Positions 36,785-46,923 of a DNA stretch of 64,000 nucleotides are shown here, one piece after another. Below the pieces are notes generated by a model, which did not search any database, was not told the origin of the DNA, and worked only from the letters and a program-made list of their open reading frames with translations. The stretch spans positions 69,351,312 through 69,415,311 of the forward strand of contig CM057826.1 in the NCBI GenBank assembly GCA_030068075.1, given 5' to 3'. This DNA is from Paguma larvata (lineage: Eukaryota > Chordata > Mammalia > Carnivora > Viverridae). Both the position numbers and the translations under genes were made by a program. Positions within the stretch are counted from its first letter, which is position 1. Each line of letters opens with the position of its first letter.

Positions 36785-38965
36785 ATAAAAAGTTGAACTG
36801 AACAACACCATCAATCAACTGGATTTAATTGGCATATATAGACTACTTCATTCAATAATAGCAAAATTCACATTTTTCACAAATCGTGTAAAACATTCAT
36901 TAATATAGACCACATTCTGGGCCATAAAACACATCTTAATGTATTTAAAATAACAGAAATCATGCATATCTACTCTTGGATTATGATGAAATTAAACTAG
37001 AAATCAATAACAGATAACTGGAAAATTCCATAATATATGGAGATTAAAAAACATAGTTCTAAATGATATTTGGATTAAAGAAGTATCAAAAGAAATTTAA
37101 CAAGAGCTTGAACTAAATAAAAATGAAAACACAACCTATCAGAATTGGTGGAACACAATGAAAACAATATGTAAAGGGAAATTTATAGCTTTGAATGTAT
37201 ATATTAGAAAAGCAGAAAGATCTGAAATCAATCACCCAAGTTTCCATGTTAGGAAACTCTGAAAAGTAACTCTAAAAGGAGTAAACTCTAAAAAGAAGAG
37301 CAAATAAATCCAAAATAATAGAAGAAGAAATATAACAAGAATTAGAGCAGAGATCAATGAAATTGAAACCAGGAAATCAATAAAGAAAATCAGTAAACTA
37401 AAAACTGATTCTTTGAAAAAATTGCATTGATAAGCCTCATACTAACTAAGAAAAAAAGAAAGGACAAAATTTACTAATATCAGAAATGAAAGAGAAATCA
37501 TCACTGCAGTTTTCATGGAAATAAAAAGGATAATAAAAAGAATAATATGAACAACTCTATGCCCACAAATTTGATAACCTTAAGAGACCTGATCTGTCAA
37601 AACTCACACAGGAAGAAATAGAAGTTCTGAATAGGTCTGTAGCTACTAAAGAAATTGAGTTCATAGTTAATAACCTTCCAAAACAGAAAGCAACATGCCC
37701 AGGCAGAGAACAGAGAATGTTTTTTGAGGCAGTGAAAATACTGTTTAACGTTATGATGATTAATATATGTCATTACACATTTTTCAAATGATCATGGGAT
37801 CTGTAAAAAAACTACTAGAACTGATAAAGGAATTCAGTAAGGTCACAGAATACCAAATCAATGTACAGAAGCCCATTGCAATTCTATACACGAATAATGA
37901 AGCAACAGAAAGAGAAATTAAGAAAGAAATCCCATTTATGACTGCACCAAAAATAAGAAAATGCCTGGTAATAAACTTAACCAACAATCTATACTCTGAA
38001 AAGTATAGAACACTGATGAAAGAGTTTGAAGAAAACAAAAACAAATGGAAAAGTATTCCATGCTCATGGATTGGAAGAATAGATATTGTTAAAATGTCTA
38101 CACTACCCAAATTACAGATTTAATGCAATCGCTATCAAAATACCAGTAGCATTTTTCACAGAAGTGGAACAATCCTATAATTTGAATGTAACCATAAACC
38201 CTCAAATAGTCAAAACAATCTTGAAAAGGAAAAACAAAACTGGAGGTTTCACAATTCCAGATTTCAAGTTATGAACACAAAGATGTAGTAATCAGAACAC
38301 TATGGTACTGTCACAAAAACAGACAAATTGATCAATGAAACAGGATAGAAAACCCAGAGACAATCCCAGGATCATATGATCAATTAATCCTCAATAAGAG
38401 ACAAGAATATGCAACGGAAAAAAGACAGTCTCTTCAACAAACGGTGTTGGGAAAACTGGTCAGCTACATGCAAAAAAATGAAACTGGACCACTTTCTTTC
38501 ACCATACACAAAATAAACTCAAAACGGGTTAAATACCTAAATGTGAGACCTGAAACTGTAAAAATCTTATTAGAGAGCATAGGCAGTTAATTTCTCTGAC
38601 ATCAACTGTAGCAAATTTTTCTAGATATGGCTCATGATGCGAGGGAAGTAAAAGCAAATATAATATACTGGGACTATATCGAAACAAAAAGCTTTTGCAC
38701 ACTGAAGGAAACAATCAACAAAACTAAAAGGCAATCTACCGATTGGGAGGAGATACTTGCAAATGACATATCTGATAAAGAGTATCTGAAATATATGAAG
38801 AATTGATGTAACTGAACACCCCCAAAACAAATAATACAATTTAAAATGGGGAGGGGCATCTGGACAGCTCAGTGAGTTAAACGTCTGATTTTTGGCTCAG
38901 GCCATGATCTTGCAGTTGGTGAGTCCAAGCCCATCATCAGGCTCTGCACTGTCAATGCTTGGGAT

Positions 38966-39008
<43 letters not shown>

Positions 39009-39872
39009 ATAAATAAACTTTTTTTAAGTGGGCAGAAGACATGAACAGACATTTCTACAAAGAAGACATCCAGATGGACAACAGACACATGAAAATATGT
39101 GCAACATCACAAATCATCAGGGAAACACAAATCAAAATTACGATGAGTTATCACCTCCCACCTGTCAGAATGGCTAAAATCAACAACACGAGAAATAATA
39201 GGTGTTGTTGAGGATGTAGGGAAAGGAAAACTCTCTTGTACTATTGGTGAGAATACAAACTGGTGCAGTCTCTGTGGAAAACAGTATGGAATTTCCTTGA
39301 AAAGTTAAAAATAGAACAACCCTATGATTCTATAATCACACTCCTGGATATTTACCCAAAGAATATTTTTAAAAATGTTAATTTGAAAGGATATATGCAC
39401 CCCTACGTTTATTGCAGCATTATTTATAATAGTCAAATTCTGGAAGCAGCACAAGTGTCCATTACTAGATGAATGGATAAAGAAGATATTCAGCCATAAG
39501 AAATAATGAAATCTTGCCATTTGCTAAAACATAAGTAGAGCTAGAGAATATACTGCTAACCAAAATTAGTCAGAGAAATATGAATATCATATGATTTTAC
39601 TCATATACAAAACTCAGGAAACAAAGCAAATGAATAAAGGGGGAGAAAGAGAGACAAACCAAGAAACAGACTCAACTAGAGAGAAGAAACTGATGGTTAT
39701 CAGAGGGGAGATGGGCGGAGAGATGGGTGACATAGGTGATAGGGATTTAAGAGTACACTTATCAAGAGAAACACTGAATAATATATAGAACTGTTGAACC
39801 ACTGCATTGTATATCTGAAACTAACATCATACTGTATGTTAACTATACTGGAATTAAAATAAAAAACCTTAA
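36785..39872 (+). repeat. Old L1 body (ORF2 to 3' end), sense, deleted and SINE-split
   Basis: ORF2-type sequence starts near 'ggcatatatagactacttca'. It continues with 'gaccacattctgggccataa', 'gaaattaaactagaaatcaa', 'gggaaatttatagctttgaa' and 'tcagaaatgaaagagaaatc'. At about 37700-37770 it jumps forward in the element to 'aaggtcacagaataccaaat', omitting much of the reverse-transcriptase core. It then runs through 'atggattggaagaatagata', a SINE (38853-39026), and 'gggcagaagacatgaacaga' to the 3' end and an A/CAAA-rich tail near 39872. Frames at 37767-38123 and 39263-39472 are broken pieces of ORF2. Stops and frameshifts show it is dead. Confidence 0.9.
38853..39026 (+). mobile_element. Carnivore SINE with expanded (CT)n, inside L1
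   Basis: Head 'ggggcatctggacagctcag', 'tttggctcaggccatgatct', 'gcttgggattctt', then an expanded CT tract (about 38969-39005) and 'aaaataaataaact'. The L1 sequence stops at 'ttaaaatggg' and resumes with 'gtgggcagaagac', so the SINE inserted into the L1. Confidence 0.95.
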
Positions 39873-40689
39873 GGAAAAAAACAAAACAAAACAAACAAAA
39901 AAACGTTTCTTTAAAAAATAATAGGAGATAAGATTTAAAAAGAAATACTGATGTTTGACCTAGGGAGGCATTGTTATTTTCCTTTTCACGTGAAGCTTAT
40001 TTTCACATCTGGAAAAAAATGCATTAAAAAATTAAAGTCACTCTTTGTACTACTATGTTAGAATTTTCCTCCCAATGTGACCCAACTTCCTACAGTAATA
40101 TTTTTAGTGTTCTGGTGCTGTGAAGAATATTTAATTATGTGATTATTTTTATGATGTGTGTAGTTAATTGTCCTTACGTCAAATGTAAATGATTTTGAAC
40201 AATAAAAGTGAATGAGTAATGTTCCGGCTGTGAATAACAGATGTCATGTGGATTTTGATTTCCTAGTCATTTATAAATATTTCTTTTCAAGTATAGAAAA
40301 GCAATTAGTGAAGATTACAGACTAATACCCATTCAAATCTAAGTTTAAGAATGAAAAGCAATATGAATCATGGAACTACAAGACACTACATAGGAAAAAT
40401 AATATATTCATATTCTTTAAAAAATACAAATTATGATTTTTATAAATATGGATACCTAGTTATAATTCCTGAAAACAATTAACGTATTCTCATATGAAGC
40501 AATGTCTTTCTCTGCTTCTAACCAGTTCCTAATTAGGTCATGCAGACAACAATCTGTGTTTCTTGAATGGTATATGGAAGAATAAGAAAAATAAGGAGGT
40601 GTACTTTTTGAGTTTAGTGGCTGTTTTCCACTAGCTGACAGGCATTTTTCCCCTTTTATTTGAAAACAGAACATATTTTCTCATCTACT
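39873..40689. other. Unassigned AT-rich DNA after the L1 tail
   Basis: It begins with an A/CAAA-rich stretch that belongs to the L1 tail. Beyond that no gene or named repeat is seen. Confidence 0.4.
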
Positions 40690-41100
40690 TTGAGCTCACA
40701 TAATTTAGGTAGAGTGACTACAATTCTGAATCCATGGTTAGTCATGTGACACAGATCCAGTCAACAAGGACATCACCTTCCTCACTCAAGAGTATTTGGC
40801 TCAGAGATGGTAACATGATTCATGCAGTGTTAAGCGCTTGGAACTTTTGCTTGAATGATTAGGAGAAAGGCAGAAATTCTGCATTGAAATTATTGAAGTG
40901 ACCAGAAAAGCTTGGAACTCAAGGAATCACTAAGAGGAGTCATTTTGCTAATGAGAGAAGCCAAAACAGAAGGAAATAGAGCTGTGAGGCAGAGAAAGAG
41001 GAATATTGATAAGGTCATAGGAGCTTCTGAATTCAGCCATGTGATACTTCCTTCCCTAATTTGAGAGGATGATTCTTTTCTGACCAAACTCTAGCCAGGT
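40690..41100. repeat. Old interspersed repeat, family not named
   Basis: The string of motifs 'tagtcatgtgacacagatcc', 'ggctcagagatggtaacatg', 'gcttggaacttttgcttgaa' and 'gagctgtgaggcagaga' has the layout of a common old mammalian repeat ('ccatgtgaccc..', 'gggacttttgctgg', 'gcagagctgagag'). I am not sure of the family. It could instead be unique sequence. Confidence 0.4.
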
Positions 41101-41585
41101 TCCTCTGAGCCCTTTCTTGACCAGGTTTCATCTCTGGTCTATAAAGACTTGAACAAACATGAATAGTTTCTAATACGTCAAGGTTTTATTCCTCAGATGA
41201 CCTTAGTATCCCCTTATAATGTTTTTCAGAAAACACAGGGCTGCCAAATGAATTTAGTGTTTGCTCCAGCCAACACCTGAAGATAGGGGTCCTATCTCAC
41301 AGTCTTTGTGGGATGGTAGGAGCCTAGCTTCCAGAAGCACTAGTTAGCAAATGCAGATGTGTTTCACATGGACCTATTCTACACTTGCTTTTTATAATTT
41401 TTCACTCCCCAGACTCCACCGAGCCCTGCTTACTCCCCTTCCTACTCCTGCATTCTCCCTTTAGGGGTCCCGGTCACTCCTGTACAAGGTGAAGTTCAGT
41501 CCCGTTATTGCTAGGCTCCTTACCCCATTGCAATAACATATCGCTGATTAAAATCTATCCTTAGCACGTTAGTGTCCGGCTTTGT
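41101..41585 (+). repeat. Probable solo LTR of an endogenous retrovirus
   Basis: A pyrimidine-rich block ('ttcctactcctgcattctcc') is followed by 'tgtacaaggtgaagttcag', 'accccattgcaataacat' and 'gctgattaaaatc', whose ATTAAA could be a poly-A signal. It ends 'gtgtccggctttgtttatct' and 'ttgaca'. This order (U3/R with ATTAAA, a GT-rich U5 and a terminal CA) resembles class I retroviral LTRs. No gag, pol or env sequence and no second LTR are visible, so it would be solo and non-coding. The 5' boundary is uncertain. Confidence 0.5.
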
Positions 41586-41991
41586 TTATCTTTGACATTT
41601 GTTTATGGGAGCCAATAGCCTGCCATGTGGCAAATTGAGTTCAGTTTCTTTATCATCTGCAGCAAAAATAATTAAAATCAATTTAGTGTGTGTCTTACCT
41701 GCAGTTTGATATCCCCTCTCCACGTACCTGTGTTCATATTTTGTGAAGACGATCACGAAGATACTATTGTGAGAGAGTTCACAAAGATCGCTCTTTCTTT
41801 CTAGGGCGAAATCTTGTTTGATAGTTACGTCGATATTGTCTAGATTGGAGAAAAAGTCTAAGTTGTAGGAAAGACACACTAAAATATTTTCTAGAACCCT
41901 TATGACTGACAGCTATGACTTGTATTTTCACATTGACAAATTTTAAGGAGCTCTTCCTCTTATTAGTTTCCATTCAATAAAGACCTTAAGA
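41586..41991. other. Unassigned non-coding DNA
   Basis: Two overlapping minus-strand frames (97 and 64 codons) lie here. Neither has a recognisable domain, and they are probably chance. Confidence 0.4.
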
Positions 41992-42146
41992 TTCTTCTTC
42001 TACCTTCTTTCTCTTTTTCTCTTTCTTTTTTTCCCTTTTTCCTCCTTGTTTCTTCCTTCCTTCGTTCCTCCCTTTCTTCCCTCCCTCCTTCTTTCCTTCG
42101 TTCCTTCCTTCATTACTTCCTTCCTTCCTTCCTTCTCTTCTTTTTT
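41992..42146. repeat. Polypyrimidine (TTCC)n-like tract
   Basis: About 155 bp of nearly pure C/T on the plus strand, with local TTCC and CTTT units and only a handful of purines (in 'ttccttcgttcc' and 'cattacttcc'). Confidence 0.97.
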
Positions 42147-42624
42147 ATATACACAGGTTAACTAGAAATTGTCTATCTAAACACATATGCAAAAGTAACA
42201 GTCCTGTGCTTCACAGTGGTAACAGCTACCTTGCACTGCATGAATTAATACTAACTCACTTACTCTTCGGATTATGTTTGGAGAAAGCCAATAAGGACTC
42301 TTTATTTTTCCTCTTTTTAAATCACATCCTTAGTAAAATATATGGTCAGTCCGGCTTTAACTGTGGAGAAAAGGAAGGATCAGACATGGGCAATAGAAAG
42401 AAGTAAAGGAATGTAGCTATTGACCTCAGGTACAATGGACTTAAAAATAAACAAACAGTGAGCTGTCCCTACAAATATATACTGTATCATCACATCGAGG
42501 AGTCACTGTTTCTATGAAAATCATGTGTTGAAAAAAATGATACTAATCTTTAGGAGAGCAATGGTTTCTGCAAGTGAGAAAAGGTTTGCGTAGAATAAGA
42601 ATGGCTTTTGGCATTGTTACTCTC
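42147..42624. other. Unassigned non-coding DNA
   Basis: No gene or repeat recognised. The 66-codon frame at 42206-42406 has no recognisable domain. Confidence 0.4.
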
Positions 42625-42805
42625 CAACTCGATTGCACATTGGAATCAAAAAGCAGATTTTTTTTTTTAAATGCTGATGCCTCATTTTTGCTCCACAGAC
42701 CCTGACTTAATTAGTCTGGAATTAAGGCTGACTATTGAATTTAAAAAGAAAATATCTCCTCAGATGGGGTCTAAGGTGAATCCAAGGTTGAAAATTACTC
42801 TTTTG
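42625..42805. repeat. MER5-like hAT-Charlie remnant
   Basis: It has 'attgcacattggaatca', 'aatgctgatgcctcatt', 'ctgacttaattagtctgg', 'cagatggggtctaagg' and the terminal 'ccaaggttgaaaattact', in MER5 order. Confidence 0.65.
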
Positions 42806-44012
42806 AGATCACAGGTCAGGGGCAGGCATCGAGGCTTTTCTACACTGAGGCATTTCTACAGTGGCCTCCAATGTAACTGCTTAATACTCAGATATTAGAG
42901 ATTGGTGATTGAATACAGAATGAATGTTCTTTTAAGGTTTGTTTGGCTCCCCGTTGAGCTAAATTTGCTTTGTATTTGGGACTTACAATATCTGTATTAT
43001 TTACATAGGGAAAATGTGAATGAGTTCCTAACGAATTTAGAAAGAAAATATGCAATGCAACCATTGTGAGTTATGGGACCCCTTGTACACTATTAATTCA
43101 ATACAACAGAAACATTCCTTTAATGGAAACTATTTAAAATACATTATACAGCTTAGAGTATGTTTCAAATTCTTAGATAAATTGCTTCAATTGGGAAAAT
43201 TATAATGTATGTTAAGTTGAATCCATTTGTAAAATTTTAAAACTACTTGATAGTAATTTTTTTTGTGGATAAATATATGAACTATTTTTCAGATTTGTCT
43301 GTGATTCTGGAAATTGTGGCTAGGTATATTTTCATGATGTAGCTTTTTAGACTTTATTTCACATGTGCTTATAAAATACTTAAATTACCTATAAGATACA
43401 TTTAACTACCACAATTTTTTTCTTTTAAGAGTGTATCTTACATTCTCTGAGAAGAAACATATTTTATTGTCAGATACTTTGTAATTTTGTAAATCCTTTT
43501 AAAAAACAGTACCCTAAAAATCATCCCTTTTTCAAAAAAGTATTAGCAGTATTTAATAAGTGTATATTATTTATTAGTAATTGCTAGGAAAATAATTATT
43601 ACTCTCAAATAAAGTTAACATCTAGATACTCCATTCGAGTATTAAAATTTTGTCACTTAAAATATATTAGCAATTAAAAAATAATGTATGCATACATAAA
43701 ACATTCATAAGGTAGTGAAGGATATTGTTTAGTTCAGAGTCCTTACTTGTGAATAAAGACTAAATTCATGGAAATGGAGTCGCTGACTCAATGAGTATAT
43801 GTTATTTTAATTTTGAAGGACATTAACAAGTTATCCTGCATAAAGTTTAAACTAATTAACATTCCAACCCCAAATAGGTAAGAATAATTCATCCCCAGCT
43901 CTTGTTAGCATAGACACTAAGCTGATAGGTATAAATATTTTTACTAGACTTCTAACATGCATGACTTAATCATAAGTACGTTTTCACATATTTACCAATT
44001 TATTTATATGAA
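42806..44012. other. Unassigned AT-rich DNA
   Basis: No gene, SINE or LINE recognised. Confidence 0.4.
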
Positions 44013-44027
44013 GGGTTTGAATTTTTT

Positions 44028-44048
44028 TAATGTTTATTTTTGAGAGAC

Positions 44049-44085
<37 letters not shown>

Positions 44086-44250
44086 ACAAGGAGGGGAGGG
44101 GCAGAGAGAAAGGGAGACACAGAATCTGAAGCAGGCTCCAGGCTTTGAGTTGTCAGCACAGAGCCTGATGCGGGGCTCAAACCCATTAACCATGAGATCA
44201 TGACCCGTACCGGAGTCAGACGATTAACCGACTGAGCCACCCAGGTGCCT
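44028..44250 (-). mobile_element. Carnivore (felid-type) SINE, antisense
   Basis: Antisense order: 'aatgtttatttttgagagac', a GA tract (44041-44084), 'gggagacacagaatctgaag', 'caggctccaggctttgagtt', 'gtcagcacagagcctgatgc', 'ccatgagatcatgacc' and the head complement 'gagccacccaggtgcc'. The duplication 'ggtttgaattttttt' (from 44014) matches 'ggctttgaattttttt' (from 44253), with a small difference. Confidence 0.96.
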
Positions 44251-44479
44251 CAGGCTTTGAATTTTTTTTTTTAAAGGTCTATAGTTGTTATGTATGTGTG
44301 TGCATGCTTGTATGCCTGTGTGTTGCAAACATGTTGCAAATACGTTTTTCTGGTTTATTGTTTGACTTTGAGCTTCTTGGTATCTTGAGAAATGCAAACC
44401 TTAAAATGTATCATCAAAATTATCAATTATTTTTATGGAGTTTTTTTCAACTTTATATCTTGCTTAGAAAAACCTTCCC

Positions 44480-44698
44480 TGGGGCGCCTGGGTGGCTCAG
44501 TCAGTTAAGCGTCCGACTTCGGCGCAGGTCATGATCTCGCTGTTTGTGAGTTCGAGCCCCGCGATAGGCTATGTGCTGACAGCTCAGAGCCTAGAGCCTC
44601 CTTCCAATTTTGTGTCTCCCCTCTCTCTGCTCCTCCCATGCTCATGCTCTGTCTGTCAATAATAAATAAAAATGTTAAAGAAATTAAAAAGAAAGAAA
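44480..44698 (+). mobile_element. Carnivore (felid-type) SINE, full length, perfect TSD
   Basis: Head 'ggggcgcctgggtggctcag', 'gttaagcgtccgacttcgg', 'gagttcgagccccgcgat', 'gctgacagctcagagcc', a short CT-rich block and an A-rich tail. It has an exact 14-bp duplication 'agaaaaaccttccc' at 44466-44479 and 44699-44712. CpGs in the head are preserved, consistent with a young insertion. Confidence 0.97.
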
Positions 44699-44904
44699 AG
44701 AAAAACCTTCCCCATTCTGAGACTATGATAATAATAATGTCCCATGCTTTCATCTAATATTTTTATGGTGTAAACTATCAATTGTCTTTTCAGTGAAATA
44801 TAACACTTCGCAGGAGAGAGAGAAACAAAAATCGAAGAAACATTTAAATGACTGCAACCTGTATAAAGACAGGGAATGTTGCCTCTATATTTGTTTTCTA
44901 GGTT

Positions 44905-45010
44905 TGGAGTAATGAATTACCACAAATTGGGTGGCTTAAGACAACAGGGATTTATTCTCTCACAGTTCCAGGGGCCAGAAGTACAAAAGGTTTGAGCTGA
45001 GTTGATTTCT
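44905..45010 (-). repeat. MaLR (MLT1-like) LTR fragment, antisense
   Basis: 'ggagtaatgaattaccacaa', 'attgggtggcttaagacaac' and 'ttctctcacagttcc' with 'ccagaagtac' are the antisense of the 3' part of MLT1/MST-type LTRs. Only about 100 bp remain. Confidence 0.65.
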
Positions 45011-45611
45011 TCCTTTTGAGAATTCATGGTGAAGTTATCGGGTTTTCGTTTTCCTTTGGGAAGTACCAAATCCATTATATTTAACAGATATAAAATTAAT
45101 CAAAATTTCTATTTCTTTATTTAAAAATTTCTTCACTTGTGCTTTTTAAGAATTTGTCCATTTTAATTATTCAAATGTAGAGTCATGGAAATTCCATTGT
45201 AATATCTTCTGAGTACCTAATTTTAATGTGTGTGGGGTCTGAAGTAGTACCCCCACTTTGGGCTTTATAAATGTTCTCTGTAAAATGTTTGTTTCGATTT
45301 TATTATTTTCTATACTCTTTATTCAATTTTTCTTTTATTGAAGATTCTCTAGGTTCAATTGGCTGTTTCAGTCTAATTTTTAAACCATAAAATATATGCC
45401 AAAATAAATTTCCTCATAAACATGGTTTTAGTTTTCCTTGCATGTGTTTTTGTACGTACTATTTTTATTATTCTTCAGTCAAAATTATTTTTTAGTTTTC
45501 ATTCTGTTTATTTTTTTTGACCATAGTTTAAGTGTTATTTTTTCTTAATTTCCAAATATACCCTGTTTTATTTATGTTTGTTCTTTTTAATTAATTTTTA
45601 TTAATCCAATT
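45011..45611. other. Unassigned AT-rich DNA
   Basis: T-rich sequence; parts such as 'gagtcatggaaattccattg' could be a diverged L1, but I cannot align it with confidence. Confidence 0.3.
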
Positions 45612-45653
45612 CTTTTAGGTGTATTTATTTTTTGTGTGTGTGTGTGTGAGAGA

Positions 45654-45684
<31 letters not shown>

Positions 45685-45869
45685 TGTGTGTGCACACACA
45701 CACCAATGGGAGAGGGGCAGAGAGGGGAGGGAGAAAGTGAGAATTTCGAGCAGGCTCTGCACTGTCAGTGTGGAGCTCCACGAGAATCTTGAAGCCACAA
45801 AGCGTGAAATCATGACCTGAGGTGAAATCAAGAGTAGAGGCTTAACCGACTGAGCCACCCAGGTGCCCC
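45612..45869 (-). mobile_element. Carnivore SINE, antisense, with (GT)n(GA)n
   Basis: A GT run (45633-45648), a GA run (45649-45684) and a GTG/CAC run precede 'gagcaggctctgcactgtca', 'gtgaaatcatgacctgag' and the head complement 'gactgagccacccaggtg'. The microsatellites sit where the SINE's CT-rich and tail regions normally are. The 64- and 77-codon minus frames are translations of the SINE. Confidence 0.95.
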
Positions 45870-45879
45870 AATTAACTTA

Positions 45880-46380
45880 ATTCTATACTTGGATGAGGAT
45901 TTCCTTTTCTCATCCAACAGTTCTAAGGGTTTAGATGCATAATGTCATGTATCCCTCATTATGGCATCATACAGAATTGTATCTCCATCCTAAAAACCCT
46001 AAGTGCTCCTCAGTCTATTCTTCCTCCCCTTCATCCAGCCACTTGCTCCACTGATGTTTTGACACTCTCTACATTTCTGTTCTTTTGAGAATGTCACGTA
46101 GTTGGAATCATACAGGATGTGGCCTTTTCAGAGTGGGTAGGTTTTCTCTTATGTTATCTTCTAGGAATTTTATGATTTTGTGCTTTGAATTTAGGGCTAT
46201 GATCCACTTTGAGTTAACTTTGTGAAAGTTGTAAGGTCTATGTCTAGATTCTAGATTCTTCTTTTTTTTTAATGCAGATGCCCAAATGTACCATTTGTTG
46301 GAAAGATTATCTTTTCTCTATTAATTTCTTTGCCGCTTTGTCAAAGATAAGTTGTCTCTATTTGCATGGATTCCTCTATT
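45880..46380 (-). repeat. Old L1 3' UTR and end of ORF2, antisense
   Basis: The plus strand has 'ggcatcatacagaattgtat', 'gagaatgtcacgtagttgg', 'catacaggatgtggccttt', then 'aggaattttatgattttgtg', 'tgatccactttgagttaac' and 'tttgtcaaagataagttg'. The first blocks are L1 3' UTR and the later ones ORF2, with a deletion between them. Confidence 0.75.
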
Positions 46381-46837
46381 TCCCCTTGCTGTGCTTTCAA
46401 TTTTACCTCCCATATTTGACACTTTCTTGTTAGGTACATAGGCTTTCCGGATTGTTCTATTTATTGTCTTGTACAATTAACAACTTTATCATTATTTAAT
46501 GATAATGCCTCTCTTTGTTCCTGGTAATTTTTCTTGTTCCGAAGTCCATTTTACTTAAAATTAATATAGTTACTCTGGCTATCTTTTGTGTTAGTGTTAG
46601 CATGGTATTTCATTCTCCATCCTTTAAATTATAATCTATATGTTTATATGTAAAGCAGATTTCTTAAAGACAGTGGAGGTTTTTTTTAATTCACTCTCTT
46701 TCTCTCTCTCTCTTTTATTTAGTATATTTAGACCATTCTCATTTCAATCGATTATTGATATAGTTGGATTATTATCTACCACATTCGTGTTTTATATTTG
46801 TTGCAGTTGTTCCTGATTTCTTTTTATTTCTTTTTTT

Positions 46838-46923
46838 AAAACTTTTTTAGAGAGAGAGTGAGTGTGAGCTGGAGAGAGGGGCAGAGGGAGAGAGGGAGAC
46901 TCAAGCAGGCTCCACTCTCAGCT
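46838..46923 (-). mobile_element. 5'-truncated carnivore SINE fragment, antisense
   Basis: Only the tail and core remain: 'cttttttagagagagagtga', 'agaggggcagagggagagag' and 'actcaagcaggctccactctcag'. The tRNA-like head, which should follow at higher coordinates, is absent and L1 sequence resumes directly. Confidence 0.8.

Noticed and set aside
37767..38123. 118-codon open frame
   Set aside because: It is a surviving piece of L1 ORF2 in a deleted, frameshifted copy.
44034..44240. Minus-strand frames with Ser-Leu runs, resembling a secreted protein
   Set aside because: Translations of the SINE body and its GA/CT tract. The same peptides recur at other SINE copies (for example 45625-45858, 58095-58361 and 63359-63601).
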